Below, piece after piece: positions 19,582 to 29,039 of a stretch of DNA of 64,000 nucleotides. The translations under genes were made by a program, and so were the position numbers. The stretch's first letter is position 1; every line of letters begins with the position of its first letter. Source of the DNA: Corynebacterium sp. (GTDB lineage Bacteria; Actinomycetota; Actinomycetes; Mycobacteriales; Mycobacteriaceae); assembly GCF_030532965.1 (NCBI RefSeq), contig NZ_JAUNKC010000002.1:18913-82912 (forward strand), given 5' to 3'. Below the pieces are notes generated by a model that had not been told where the DNA came from, made no database searches, and worked only from the letters and a program-made list of their open reading frames with translations.

Positions 19582-20205
19582 TTAGTTCTCTTTCGGATGG
19601 GGATTTTTAGCCACATCGACCATAGCAGCTAAAACGTCTGCTAACTGAGAATCGGCTAGCGTTGACAGGCTACGTTCCACCACCTGCGGATCAAGCAGAA
19701 ATGACGGGACTGGGCTAGGTGGTAGCGCGGATTCGGATTGCAGCTCGGAGGCATGAGCCGCGACGTGATGCGACAGGTGGTGCAACAACAGTCCGGCAAC
19801 AAAGGAGTCCCGGTGCTCAGGTGGTATGGAACGAAACCCCACCTGTAGTTCAGATGCCAGTAGCTCCAAGACAACGGGCATGATGTCATCGGTGCTTACC
19901 ACCGCCCAGTTTCTATCCCCGTTCCATAACATAAGCGCCGTCATACAGCCTGCCGCTTTCAGTGCGTTCAGGCTGGTCAAATCGTGTGAAAGGCTGACAA
20001 CGACAACCATAAGCCCAGGCCGAGCATGGTTGAGAACCGTGTCAATGTGGGCGGCTGTATCCGCGGCGGCCGAGTCGATGACCACCATGTCCACGGAATC
20101 GATTGTCAAGATGCCATGCACTCGGTGTCGAGACGCGTGTAATTGGGAGACAAATTCCCCAGAACCGAGCGCGGCGATGCTAAGCGTGGGTGGTGACACA
20201 TCCAT
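19582..20205 (-). CDS. Rossmann-like protein (Rv3603c position)
   Basis: This 207-residue protein has an N-terminal segment (LSIAALGSGEFVSQL) and VDMVVIDSAAADTAAHI, consistent with a short nucleotide-binding fold. A helical C-terminal part contains PPEHRDSFVAGLLLHHLSHH. By position it corresponds to M. tuberculosis Rv3603c, between panC and the membrane protein Rv3604c, and may be a shortened relative of the Rossmann/DUF2520 family. The canonical GxGxxG is not complete (LGSGEF), so cofactor binding is doubtful. It abuts panC with no gap. Confidence 0.65.
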   Translation of the reverse strand: MDVSPPTLSIAALGSGEFVSQLHASRHRVHGILTIDSVDMVVIDSAAADTAAHIDTVLNHARPGLMVVVVSLSHDLTSLNALKAAGCMTALMLWNGDRNWAVVSTDDIMPVVLELLASELQVGFRSIPPEHRDSFVAGLLLHHLSHHVAAHASELQSESALPPSPVPSFLLDPQVVERSLSTLADSQLADVLAAMVDVAKNPHPKEN

Positions 20206-20210
20206 GGCTG

Positions 20211-21332
20211 TTAGTGTTGCCGCTTCAGCAGGTCCGCGACGCTAACCGACGCGGAGTTCTCGTCGCGGCGACGCCGCCTGCGTGGGGTGTCCGCCTCGTC
20301 GGCCTGCGGGGTATCTGGTTTTCGGTGTGAACCGTGCGATTCGAAACTGCGGGTTGAGGCTGGTTCTTCCTCTGGCTTACGGCGGCGACCGCCAGTGTCT
20401 GCGGCAGATGCTGGGCTTACAGAGGCAGCAGGAGCCGCGGAGGTTGTAGGAGTCGAAGGAGCCGTAGGGGCCGTAGGGGTCGATCCCATCGATCCATAGA
20501 GGTCCCGGAACTGTGGGACGGAGAACTCAAGATCCTGTGTTTCAGCAGGTGCCGCTGGTTTCGGCTCGACTGTGGGCTCGAAACGGGGCGGCAGGTGCGG
20601 GGCAATAATTGGCTCCGGCTGCGGAATTGGCTCTGGTTCCGGCTCCCGCCTTGGCTCCGGCCTTGGTTCCGGCGCGGGCGGGGTGATTCGCGCCCCCACC
20701 GGGAATTCACTGTAATGTTTGACCGGTGTTGGCTCAGGCACGTAACCGACCGCTGGGCCAACAATTGGCATTTCACCAGTGCTGGAAATTGACGTCGCGG
20801 TGATTGGGCTTTCTTTAAAATCGCTGGCAAACCGGGAGGGTTGCGGGTTAATGGTGGTTTCGATTTCGCGGATACGACGGGCTTCCGCACGGATCATCGT
20901 CGGTTCTTCTAATGAGTATCCCCGCAAATCCTCTAGTTGAGCGCGTAGTTGTTCCAGCTGTTCCTTGATCTCAGCGAGGGTGGCGGCTGATTCAGCTGCC
21001 GCAGCGGCGGTCCGCTCGGTGATTCGTTGTTCCATTTCCAGCTCACGGGCGGACTGTTCGGCATCAAATTCCAATTGGACTTGATACAATTCCGCCTCGT
21101 GCATTTCGCGCTGTTTTCCTAGTTCGTTTCGATACCGGTACGTCAAAACAGCGCCGATCGCGGCCGCCCAGAGGGCTGCTAACATGCCGAGTTTTAATAC
21201 GCTGACGTTCCCGGTTACCATAGTGGTGATGCTGGCACCGATCGCGAGCACGACAAGCACAATGAGGAGCACCTGCCCCTTGTCGCGGGATGCGGCATTA
21301 TCGTCGTCAGTTTCTGGTGGAAGCACACTCAT
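20211..21332 (-). CDS. Membrane protein with coiled coil and Pro-rich tail (Rv3604c-like)
   Basis: This protein of about 373 residues has two membrane segments near residues 20-60 (VLLIVLVVLAIGAS and LGMLAALWAAAIGAVL). A predicted coiled coil follows (EMEQRITERTAAAAAES to EQLRAQLEDLRG). The long low-complexity tail is rich in Pro, Glu, Ala and Thr and ends in a basic stretch (TPRRRRRRDE). The plan and position match Rv3604c; I believe the family is DUF6779, whose function is unknown. I placed the start at the ATG at 21332; an ATG at 21362 would overlap the previous gene. It may anchor an envelope or division complex, but this is a guess. Confidence 0.75.
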   Translation of the reverse strand: MSVLPPETDDDNAASRDKGQVLLIVLVVLAIGASITTMVTGNVSVLKLGMLAALWAAAIGAVLTYRYRNELGKQREMHEAELYQVQLEFDAEQSARELEMEQRITERTAAAAAESAATLAEIKEQLEQLRAQLEDLRGYSLEEPTMIRAEARRIREIETTINPQPSRFASDFKESPITATSISSTGEMPIVGPAVGYVPEPTPVKHYSEFPVGARITPPAPEPRPEPRREPEPEPIPQPEPIIAPHLPPRFEPTVEPKPAAPAETQDLEFSVPQFRDLYGSMGSTPTAPTAPSTPTTSAAPAASVSPASAADTGGRRRKPEEEPASTRSFESHGSHRKPDTPQADEADTPRRRRRRDENSASVSVADLLKRQH

Positions 21333-21342
21333 GCATACCAAA

Positions 21343-21810
21343 TTACCCGACAGTTTCTCCATCTTGGGGAGGCGGAGCGGTACAACTGCGTTCTAACCAC
21401 AATCCGGCCGCCGATAGCGCGAGGCCGCCTAAACCTGCGGCGATGACGCGCGGGCCGTCGTCGCCAGCGGATAGCAAAAATGACATCCGGGGAATCACAT
21501 AGACGCCCATGCCGGTATAGATGCCCGCAAAAATCGCCCCAGTCCACGCCGAGGTTTTGCCGATAACCAGGTAATATGCAACTTTTGTCGGCTCTAGTTG
21601 CGAGCGATCGAAGCCGATTCGATTGTCCGAAATTTTCCCGCGCACCGTCCATGCCAACAAGACGCACAATGCGGCCATTGCCCACAATGTAATGGCGACG
21701 GAGGCGGGCACCGCAGTCATCATGGAATAAAATTGTTGAACAATAATCAGCGTGGCGGCGGCGAACAGCCCCCACGTTCCCACCAATGCAGTCACAGACG
21801 TGGGCTTCAT
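21343..21810 (-). CDS. DUF3180 membrane protein (Rv3605c-like)
   Basis: This 155-residue protein has four hydrophobic segments: TALVGTWGLFAAATLIIVQQ, VAITLWAMAALCVLLAW, VAYYLVIGKTSAWTGAIFAG and VIAAGLGGLALSAAGLWLE. The pattern and location after folK match the actinobacterial DUF3180 family, with no established function. It carries the family-typical DNRIGFDRSQLEPTKVAYYL stretch. Its ATG overlaps the folK stop (ATGA), so it is translationally coupled to the folate genes. Confidence 0.85.
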   Translation of the reverse strand: MKPTSVTALVGTWGLFAAATLIIVQQFYSMMTAVPASVAITLWAMAALCVLLAWTVRGKISDNRIGFDRSQLEPTKVAYYLVIGKTSAWTGAIFAGIYTGMGVYVIPRMSFLLSAGDDGPRVIAAGLGGLALSAAGLWLERSCTAPPPQDGETVG

Positions 21811-22292
21811 ACCGCAACCACCGCCTCTACATCAGATCGATCAAGCTTTTCGACGATCCTAGCAACCGGTTCCCCCAAAAGTCGCGCATTTGGATCAGCT
21901 GCAAGCCACGGCACCAAAACGAATGCCCGGTGATGCGCCCACGGGTGCGGCAACAGCAACGTGGGGTCGTCGCAAAGCACCTCCGTGCCCGTGTCATCAA
22001 TGACCTGGACAATATCCACATCCAGGGTTCGCGGCCCCCACCGTTTAACCCGCACCCGCTCTGCGGCTTCCTCCAGCCGCTGCCCGCGCCGCAATAGTTC
22101 CATCGGGCTTTGTTCGACCTCGACGATCAACACGGCGTTTAAAAACTCGTCCTGGTCGGTCACACCCCACGGCGGCGTTGAGAAAACCGGCGACTGTGCG
22201 ACAATCTCGGGGGCAAATTCATCGAAAACTGTTTGCAACAGCTCGTACCGGTCGTCCATATTTGAGCCAATCGACAGCACCGCCCGAATCAT
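21807..22292 (-). CDS. folK: 6-hydroxymethyl-dihydropterin pyrophosphokinase
   Basis: This 161-residue enzyme transfers pyrophosphate from ATP to hydroxymethyl-dihydropterin in folate synthesis. It shows SIGSNMDDRYELL at the start, VFSTPPWGVTDQDEFLNAV, LEEAAERVRVKRWGPRTLDV and LLLPHPWAHHRAFVLVPW, all HPPK signature regions. Length is normal. The start overlaps the folB stop by 4 bp (ATGA) and its stop overlaps the DUF3180 start, a tightly packed operon. Confidence 0.96.
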   Translation of the reverse strand: MIRAVLSIGSNMDDRYELLQTVFDEFAPEIVAQSPVFSTPPWGVTDQDEFLNAVLIVEVEQSPMELLRRGQRLEEAAERVRVKRWGPRTLDVDIVQVIDDTGTEVLCDDPTLLLPHPWAHHRAFVLVPWLAADPNARLLGEPVARIVEKLDRSDVEAVVAV

Positions 22293-22660
22293 GATCGCCC
22301 CCGAGACCTGCGCGCGACCACCGCGACGTCCGCAAACTCCAGCGGGATCGGCGCGTGTGGCTTGTGCACCGTCACCTCGACCGCGAACAACTGATCGAAA
22401 GTTGCCATAATCTCATCGGCGATCATCGCAGCGACCCGCTCGATCAGATCAAAACTGGGCCCGGTCACCACCTCGTGCGCAATCCGAGCCAATTCGGCGT
22501 AATTAACCGTAGCCGCCAAGTCATCCGTTTCGGCCGCCACCGAAAAATCAAGCCAGCAGGTCACATCCACCTGGAATTCCTGGCCGACTCGTTTCTCCTC
22601 CGGGAATACTCCGTGATAGCCGTATGCTTTCAGTCCAGAAAGCTCAATGCGATCCGCCAT
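22289..22660 (-). CDS. folB: Dihydroneopterin aldolase
   Basis: This 123-residue enzyme forms 6-hydroxymethyl-dihydropterin and glycolaldehyde. The start DRIELSGLKAYGYHGVFPEE carries the conserved YHG and acidic residues, VNYAELARIAHEVV is the pterin-binding region, and VEVTVHKPHAPIPL holds the catalytic lysine and the family's KP.APIP motif. It lies between folP and folK with an 8-bp gap upstream and a 4-bp overlap downstream. Confidence 0.96.
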   Translation of the reverse strand: MADRIELSGLKAYGYHGVFPEEKRVGQEFQVDVTCWLDFSVAAETDDLAATVNYAELARIAHEVVTGPSFDLIERVAAMIADEIMATFDQLFAVEVTVHKPHAPIPLEFADVAVVARRSRGRS

Positions 22661-22668
22661 CGTAGCCG

Positions 22669-23469
22669 CTACTCCCCTCGCCTAATCCGGGCGGCGACAT
22701 CTACCGCCGAACGCGAACTAGCCACGTCGTGCACGCGAACGCCCCACACCCCTTGAGCAGCCACAATTGCAGTTACCGCAGCCGTAGCCACATCCACATT
22801 TGGGCCTAATTCAGCCAAAAAACGCTTCCGCGACGCCCCAACTAACAACGGAAAACCAATGTCAGCCAACCGCGCCAAGCCGTGTAACAGCGCCCAGTTA
22901 TTTGCAGCAGTCTTGGCAAAGCCCAAGCCCGGATCAAGGCATATTTGCTGCGGGGTAAGTCCGGCTGCCAACGCAGAATCGATAAGAGAATGCAACTTGG
23001 CCACAACCTCATCAACAACATGCGCACCGTGGTGGGCACCAGCAGCATCACCGAACCGATCCGTCTGCCAATGCATCAAACATACCGGGACCTGGGATTC
23101 CGCCATCACCTTCAGCATCCGGGGATCGGCCGCACCGCCGGAAACATCGTTAATCATCGACACACCAGCCGCCACGCACGCCTCAGCGACCGACGCACGC
23201 ATCGTATCAACCGAGGTTTTAATGCCCGCAGTGGCTAATTCGGCAATCACCGGGACCACGCGATGCTTTTCGACGTCCTCCGGCACCCGCACCGCGCCTG
23301 GCCTAGTCGACTCCCCGCCGACATCAATGATGTCCGCGCCCTGGTCAATCAAGCTGTGGGCATGGCTGATGGCGGCATCGAAATCTATATACTTACCGCC
23401 ATCGGAAAACGAGTCAGAAGTAACATTGACGATGCCCATAACCTGGGTGCGACCATGAGTCTCAAACAT
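22669..23469 (-). CDS. folP: Dihydropteroate synthase
   Basis: This 266-residue TIM-barrel enzyme joins p-aminobenzoate to the pterin pyrophosphate and is the sulfonamide target. The signatures are GIVNVTSDSFSDGGKY, IIDVGGESTRPGA, SMINDVSGG, DPGLGFAKTAANNW and LVGASRKRFL. All the expected substrate residues are visible. Three bases separate it from folE. A copy of the 11-mer motif B falls inside, encoding DVEKH. Confidence 0.97.
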   Translation of the reverse strand: MFETHGRTQVMGIVNVTSDSFSDGGKYIDFDAAISHAHSLIDQGADIIDVGGESTRPGAVRVPEDVEKHRVVPVIAELATAGIKTSVDTMRASVAEACVAAGVSMINDVSGGAADPRMLKVMAESQVPVCLMHWQTDRFGDAAGAHHGAHVVDEVVAKLHSLIDSALAAGLTPQQICLDPGLGFAKTAANNWALLHGLARLADIGFPLLVGASRKRFLAELGPNVDVATAAVTAIVAAQGVWGVRVHDVASSRSAVDVAARIRRGE

Positions 23470-23472
23470 GCG

Positions 23473-24042
23473 TTATCCCCAGATAAGGCTCAATGCCTCG
23501 GCCCGAGAAGCTGCATCCCGCTTAAAACCGCCACGCACAGCCGACGTTGTGGTGGAGGCACCCGGTTTCCGAATCCCCCGCATCGCCATGCACAAATGCT
23601 CGCATTCAATGACCACGATCACCGAATGAGCCTCAAGTTTGGCCACCAATGCATCAGCAACCTGGGACGTTAACCGTTCCTGCACCTGGGGGCGCTTTGC
23701 GAATAAATCCACCAACCGGGCCAATTTGCTCAGCCCGGTCACTTTGCCGGAATCGCCTGGAATGTAGCCGATATGCGCCTTGCCGAAAAACGGCACCAAG
23801 TGGTGCTCGCACGTGGAATAAATCGGAATGTCTTTTACCAGCACCAATTCCCGATGATCCTCATTGAATGTCTTATTCAAAACCTCTGTCGGATCGGAAT
23901 GCAAACCGGCAAACATTTCCGCATAGGCACGAGCCACCCGTGCAGGAGTTTCGCGCAACCCCTCCCGGTCTGGGTCTTCACCTACCGCCAATAGCAATTC
24001 CCGAACGGCAGCCTCCGCACGATCCTGGTCAAAAGAACCCAT
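23473..24042 (-). CDS. folE: GTP cyclohydrolase I
   Basis: This 189-residue enzyme converts GTP to dihydroneopterin triphosphate, the first step of folate synthesis. Motifs include [37 protein letters not shown] with the zinc cysteine and histidines, [20 protein letters not shown], and [17 protein letters not shown] with the second zinc cysteine. The start codon overlaps the ftsH stop (TAATG), tying folate gene expression to ftsH. Confidence 0.97.
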   Translation of the reverse strand: MGSFDQDRAEAAVRELLLAVGEDPDREGLRETPARVARAYAEMFAGLHSDPTEVLNKTFNEDHRELVLVKDIPIYSTCEHHLVPFFGKAHIGYIPGDSGKVTGLSKLARLVDLFAKRPQVQERLTSQVADALVAKLEAHSVIVVIECEHLCMAMRGIRKPGASTTTSAVRGGFKRDAASRAEALSLIWG

Positions 24043-26456
24043 TAGTTCTTCTCCTCGTCTTTCGGCTGCTCATCATTCCACGGATTTTCCGTCCGCTCGT
24101 TCTCTGGTAACCGGAATCCGATTTCCTCCGTCGGGGCTACCGGTTGCGGTTGCTGCTGGGGCGCAGCCTGACCTGCATACGGGTTTGAAGCTTTATCACC
24201 TGGGACCGTCCACCCCGCAGGCGGTGGTGTACCAGCGTAGCGAGTCTGTTCTTCGTCTGGGCCACTTGGGACCACTGGAACCATTTCCGTCGGATAAGCC
24301 TTTGGATTAGGCCCTTGCGCCGCTGCTGTGGACTGGGTCGCTTCCTCGGAGGTTTGTTGTGGAATCGACTGAGCGGTTGCCTGCGGCACTGGCTGCGGCA
24401 CTGGCTGCGGTGCAGGCTGTGGTGCAGGCACCCGACCAGCCGCTAACTCTTCGGCTCGCTTTGCACGGGCTGCTTTAGAAGCGTCCAGCAGGGAGAATCG
24501 CTTCGGTGGTTCTTCGCCGCGTTCAATTGCAAGTTCAGTTGGTGTCTTCACCGGTTCCCGGCCAGCCTGGCGTGGGAACCGCACGTCCTCATCGGGGAAG
24601 ACTTCCCCGACTTCGCGCGGCGTGATGCCGTCGAAAAGCGCCTCTAGATCCGGGCGTCGCAGAGTCTCTTTCTCCAGGAGTTTCTCGGCTAAAAGATCCA
24701 AGTAATCGCGGTACTCAGCGAGGATGTTATAAGCCTCGGTATGGGCTTTGTCCATTAAGTACTTCATCTCGCGGTCAATCTGCGCCGCAGTCTCCGGCGA
24801 GTATTCCAACGCGCCCTGGCCTGGGCGGCCGGAGAACGGATCGCCCTGCTCATCGCCGTACTTCACCATGCCTAGCGACGGACTCATGCCGTACTCCACC
24901 AGCATAGCTTTCGCGATTTTAGTGGCCATCTCAATGTCGGCGGATGCGCCGGTGGTGGGCTCGCCGAACACCAATTCCTCCGCGGCGCGACCACCCATGG
25001 CGAAGACCAACCGGGCAAACAACTCATCCCGGTTGTACATGCCCTTATCGTCTTCCTGCGCGGTCATAGCATGACCACCGGTTTTGCCACGCGCCAGAAT
25101 GGTCACCTTATACACCCGCTCGATGTTCTTCAGCGCCCACGCGGCCAGAGTGTGTCCACCCTCGTGGTAAGCGGTGACCTTCTTTTCCTTCTCGGAAATC
25201 ACCTTGCTGGAACGACGCGGCCCACCGATCACACGATCCGTTGCTTCTTCCAAGGCGTCCGCGGTAATAACATTGCCGCCGATACGCGCAGTCAACAATG
25301 CTGCTTCATTGAGAACGTTAGCTAAATCCGCGCCGGACATGCCCGCGGTACGACGCGCCAACGCCTTCAAATCCGCATCCTTAGCAAACGGTTTGCCCTT
25401 CGCATGCACCTCAAGAATCTGCTCGCGTCCCTTCAAATCCGGATTTGTAACCGGAATCTGGCGGTCAAACCGACCTGGGCGCAACAGAGCTGGGTCAAGA
25501 ATATCCGGGCGGTTCGTCGCAGCCATAAGGATCACGCCTTCTCGATCGCCAAATCCGTCCATCTCGACCAATAATTGGTTCAGAGTTTGTTCACGCTCAT
25601 CGTGTCCACCACCCATGCCGGAACCACGCTGACGACCCACAGCGTCGATCTCGTCGACGAAGATAATGCAGGGCGAGTTTTCCCGTGCCTGTTTGAACAG
25701 GTCACGCACCCGAGACGCACCAACACCGACAAACATTTCCACGAAATCCGAGCCAGAGATGGAATAAAACGGAACACCCGCTTCACCAGCTACCGCCCGA
25801 GCCAGCAGGGTTTTACCCGTACCGGGTGGCCCATACAAAAGGACACCGCGCGGAATCTTTGCACCCAATGCTTCATAACGCGACGGGTCCTGCAAGAAGT
25901 CTTTAATCTCCTGCAATTCGTCAACAGCCTCGTCCGCGCCAGCCACATCGGCGAAAGTATTGGTGGGCATATCCTTGGTAAGTTCTTTGGCTTTCGAACC
26001 CGCAAACCCAAAGACTCCCATACCGCCGCCTTGCATTCGGCTGAACATCCACATGATCAAACCAAACACGATCAGCATCGGCAGGATGTAGCCCAACATC
26101 TGCATCAAGAAATTGTCTTGCGTGACGTTGGTTGTGAACTTATCGGTTTTCGATTCCGAAACCTTAGCGAAGATTTCCGGTGAGGTTCGCGCCGGATACT
26201 GCGCCATGATTTCTTTTATGTCTTTTTTACCCTCATGTTCAATGCCGTTTTTAAGCTTCAGACGCAGTCGCTGTTCGCGATCGTCAATATTGGCCTCTGT
26301 GACGTTGTTCTTCTCTAATTGGGTGATAGCCACAGATGTTTCCACCTTGACGAAACCCCGTGTTGAGGAGCCAAACAACGAAATCAGGTAAAGGGAAATC
26401 AAAACGATCGCCGTGATCGCCGCAATTTGAATGATCTTACTATTCTTCACGTTCAC
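24042..26456 (-). CDS. ftsH: FtsH membrane-anchored ATP-dependent metalloprotease
   Basis: This 804-residue protein degrades membrane and short-lived cytosolic proteins. Two membrane segments flank an extracytoplasmic domain (about residues 8-27 and 115-135). The AAA+ part has [35 protein letters not shown] and the SRH region. The zinc protease site is [13 protein letters not shown] (HExxH). After the usual end, an extra C-terminal tail of about 190 residues is rich in Pro, Gln, Ala and Glu, longer than in E. coli but usual for corynebacteria. The start is [10 protein letters not shown]. It heads the folate operon. Confidence 0.97.
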   Translation of the reverse strand: MNVKNSKIIQIAAITAIVLISLYLISLFGSSTRGFVKVETSVAITQLEKNNVTEANIDDREQRLRLKLKNGIEHEGKKDIKEIMAQYPARTSPEIFAKVSESKTDKFTTNVTQDNFLMQMLGYILPMLIVFGLIMWMFSRMQGGGMGVFGFAGSKAKELTKDMPTNTFADVAGADEAVDELQEIKDFLQDPSRYEALGAKIPRGVLLYGPPGTGKTLLARAVAGEAGVPFYSISGSDFVEMFVGVGASRVRDLFKQARENSPCIIFVDEIDAVGRQRGSGMGGGHDEREQTLNQLLVEMDGFGDREGVILMAATNRPDILDPALLRPGRFDRQIPVTNPDLKGREQILEVHAKGKPFAKDADLKALARRTAGMSGADLANVLNEAALLTARIGGNVITADALEEATDRVIGGPRRSSKVISEKEKKVTAYHEGGHTLAAWALKNIERVYKVTILARGKTGGHAMTAQEDDKGMYNRDELFARLVFAMGGRAAEELVFGEPTTGASADIEMATKIAKAMLVEYGMSPSLGMVKYGDEQGDPFSGRPGQGALEYSPETAAQIDREMKYLMDKAHTEAYNILAEYRDYLDLLAEKLLEKETLRRPDLEALFDGITPREVGEVFPDEDVRFPRQAGREPVKTPTELAIERGEEPPKRFSLLDASKAARAKRAEELAAGRVPAPQPAPQPVPQPVPQATAQSIPQQTSEEATQSTAAAQGPNPKAYPTEMVPVVPSGPDEEQTRYAGTPPPAGWTVPGDKASNPYAGQAAPQQQPQPVAPTEEIGFRLPENERTENPWNDEQPKDEEKN

Positions 26457-26527
26457 ACACCTTGGAGCCCAGTTAAACCCCGTGGCCTCATACTAGTCAC
26501 TAATGAAATCAACACTTAACTAACGAC

Positions 26528-26572
26528 AAAACCCCGCCCCGAGGTTCCCACGCACACAAACATGACCTCGGG
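26528..26572 (-). terminator. Terminator after hpt
   Basis: CCCGAGGT (26538-26545) pairs with ACCTCGGG (26565-26572) across a 19-nt loop. On the minus strand the stem is followed by GGCGGGGTTTTG. It would separate hpt from ftsH. Confidence 0.6.
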
Positions 26573-26603
26573 CAAACGGGGAAATCGGAACGGAACTAAA
26601 AAA

Positions 26604-27200
26604 CTACGCGTCTGAATATACATTAGGGTGCAATGTTCCAACATATGGCAGATCCCGATACCGCTCCGCGTAATCGAGCCCGTAGCCGATCACAAACTCG
26701 TTGGGAATATCAAAACCGATATCCAGCAGGTCGACCTTGGCCGTTACCGCTTCCGGCTTGCGCAGCAGAGTAACAACCTCAAGCGATTTAGGTTTACGGT
26801 TCTTCAAATTCCGCACCAGCCAACTTAAGGTCAAACCGGAATCGATGATGTCCTCGACAATCAATACGTCACGCCCTTCAATATCGCGATCCAGATCCTT
26901 AAGAATCCGCACCACACCAGAGGACGTCGTCGAATTGCCGTATGACGAAACCGCCATAAATTCGACTTGCGAAGGAATACTCAACGCCCGCGCAAAATCG
27001 GTGATGAAGAACACCGCGCCCTTCAGCACACAGACCAGGATGAGGTCATCTTCTGCGTCTTGGTAGTGCTTAGACACCTTGTCCGCTATTTCTTGGATGC
27101 GAGAATGAAGCAGCTCTTCCCCAATCAAAACTGCTTCGACATCGTCACCGTATCGATGAGGCGGAACATTAAAATCTTTAGCTGAATGCATCTCGGTCAC
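26604..27200 (-). CDS. hpt: Hypoxanthine phosphoribosyltransferase
   Basis: This enzyme of about 198 residues salvages hypoxanthine and guanine with PRPP. The PRPP-binding motif VLIVEDIIDSGLTLSWL is exact; VCVLKGAVFFITDFAR and EFMAVSSYGNSTTSSG form the other loops, and YAERYRDLPYVGTL is the usual end. I chose the GTG at 27200 because GAGAGGA sits about 11 nt upstream; an ATG three codons later (27191) has no site at the right distance. It lies between ftsH and tilS-type genes as in other actinobacteria. Confidence 0.93.
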   Translation of the reverse strand: MTEMHSAKDFNVPPHRYGDDVEAVLIGEELLHSRIQEIADKVSKHYQDAEDDLILVCVLKGAVFFITDFARALSIPSQVEFMAVSSYGNSTTSSGVVRILKDLDRDIEGRDVLIVEDIIDSGLTLSWLVRNLKNRKPKSLEVVTLLRKPEAVTAKVDLLDIGFDIPNEFVIGYGLDYAERYRDLPYVGTLHPNVYSDA

Positions 27201-27404
27201 GATCGAAAGCGTCCTCTCGGAGAAGTTTGATAGCCAGCGAAACTGATTGTTACTGATCCCTGAAGACCAACAGCGCAAAACGCACGCAATACCCAAAAGT
27301 CTGCCATGTTTACCAAAGCTTTACCAACCTTCAGAAAAGCTCCTACTCAAAACCATCGATGTTCACTTCAAACTCAGTGCATCACCACCACACAAGACCA
27401 ACGA

Positions 27405-28445
27405 CTAGGCGGCTAACGGCTCCGCTATCGGAACGACATGCCTTCCCGGTGACTTCCGATTCGGATTCAATTGCAAAAGCCGCGACACCATCGGAATCAA
27501 CCCATCCCGCAACTCGCGTGGCGACAAACGCAACGGATGATACCCCTGGTTGGCGATTTGAATCTGCCTAAGCCGCTCATCTTGAAGCACCTCCACCAAA
27601 CCATGCCCCTGAACTTGTAAATGTTCCGGGTCATACTTCACGTCACCGTCGATTTCCACCTGAAGCCAACCGTCGATAAGCAAATCAATTCGCCGTTTCT
27701 GAAGTTCACCATATTCCGAACGGGTACAGACCACAGCCTGCACATCAATCCGCCGAATCCCCAGCTCCTTCCTAGACCGCTCCAAAATCCACCGTGCGTA
27801 TGTTTCCCACACGCTTTCCGCCGAATCCACCGCGCGACCAAGCAATCTCAGCGCCCTCCTAACCCCCGGACGACCGCGACGCGCAAGCAAATAGCGCCTG
27901 ACGGCCGCCGCTGTAGCTTTACCTCGACCAAGCACCCGACGCACCAATGCACTTTCAATAAAAGCCAAAGCCTCCAGCTCGCCGTGCCACAGCAAAATAT
28001 CAACGAAAGTGCGGGGCACACTGGTCACACGCAGTCCGTTCACAATTTCGACCTCATCCAGCGGTAACAACCGGTCATGGTATCGAACATTCCTCCGCCA
28101 TTTGCTTCGACTGGGCGGCCGCCGGTTCTCCGGCAAACAGAGATCAATTGTCTCGACCCTCCCTAGGTTGAGTGTCGGCAAGCCATGCACCTCTGCGGCC
28201 GCCAAACCACACAACACCGCAGTTCGCACCCCATGTCCGACCGCAAATACTTGTGCTTTTCGACGCTCCCACCAGCGCATTCCGTTAAAAACGTCCCGCC
28301 GCATGAAAACCCGCGGCGTCAGCCGCACAAATTCCTTCACCCAAGCTAGATCCGTGAGCGCTTCAGTCCTCGCCTTGCCGGAGTCCGGCAACCTGAACAG
28401 GTGCGTACTCCGCTCGCCAGGTACCACCCAACACTGAGTATCCAT
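27405..28445 (-). CDS. AbiEi/DUF559-like protein, possible nuclease fold
   Basis: This 346-residue protein has an N-terminal region with the arrangement of type IV toxin-antitoxin AbiEi-like proteins (FMRRDVFNGMRWWERRKAQV, then HGVRTAVLCGLAAAEVHGLP). The C-terminal segment RRIDLLIDGWLQVEIDGDVK resembles the PD-(D/E)xK/Vsr-like DUF559 fold (D...ExDG). Proteins of this plan are common in corynebacteria and have no proven role. No partner toxin gene is adjacent. I chose the ATG at 28445 because AGGGG lies about 7 nt upstream; the frame is open to 28511. It interrupts the usual hpt-tilS order. Confidence 0.75.
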   Translation of the reverse strand: MDTQCWVVPGERSTHLFRLPDSGKARTEALTDLAWVKEFVRLTPRVFMRRDVFNGMRWWERRKAQVFAVGHGVRTAVLCGLAAAEVHGLPTLNLGRVETIDLCLPENRRPPSRSKWRRNVRYHDRLLPLDEVEIVNGLRVTSVPRTFVDILLWHGELEALAFIESALVRRVLGRGKATAAAVRRYLLARRGRPGVRRALRLLGRAVDSAESVWETYARWILERSRKELGIRRIDVQAVVCTRSEYGELQKRRIDLLIDGWLQVEIDGDVKYDPEHLQVQGHGLVEVLQDERLRQIQIANQGYHPLRLSPRELRDGLIPMVSRLLQLNPNRKSPGRHVVPIAEPLAA

Positions 28446-28588
28446 ATCAGCCCCTATTGGTTCATTTGTTCTAATAAATTCAATCATCCACAAAACCGAC
28501 TGTGCGCACAATGGGAAAACTAAAATTCATCGCTAAATTAACCCCATTCGGGGCAGTATATTTTCGAATGGTTCCTGCCATCTCCCAG

Positions 28589-28979
28589 GTGTGCTGCGCT
28601 TGTTTTGTGGGCGGGCGCCCGGGAGGCGTCGAAAAGCAGGAAACGCAGCACACTGGTAGGGCATCATGCAACATGGACCGTGGGCGAACCAGCCAGGCAG
28701 CCGTGTGCTGCGTTCTCGCATTAACAACCCGCGACACGCCGGGGCTCATCCCCACATCGCAGCACAGCGCCGACAGCACAGAAAACATCAAAACCAAACC
28801 CTTGAGGGTGTGCTGCGTTTGTTATGTGGGAGGGTGCCCGGGAGGAGCCGAAAAGCAGGAAATGCAGCACAGCGCCAGGACGGCCGAACCCCAGGGAACA
28901 ACAGCCAGGCAGCCGTGTGCTGCGTTCTCGCATTAACAACCCGCGACACGCCGGGGCAGACCCCAACATCGCAGCACAC
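28589..28979. repeat. Array of four 65-bp palindromic elements
   Basis: Copies lie at 28589-28653, 28703-28767, 28808-28872 and 28915-28979, each 65 bp. The first and third share one interior (with motif B or its variant GCCGAAAAGC). The second and fourth share another (CCCGCGACACGCCGGGG). The array is therefore a dimer duplicated once, about 212-219 bp apart. Steps between starts are 114, 105 and 107 bp. The gap to 29039 holds no other gene. Confidence 0.9.
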
Positions 28980-29039
28980 AGCAGCAGCGGACAAACACCC
29001 CACCTCATCCCCGCCAAGCCCCATCAACCAGTACGCCGC

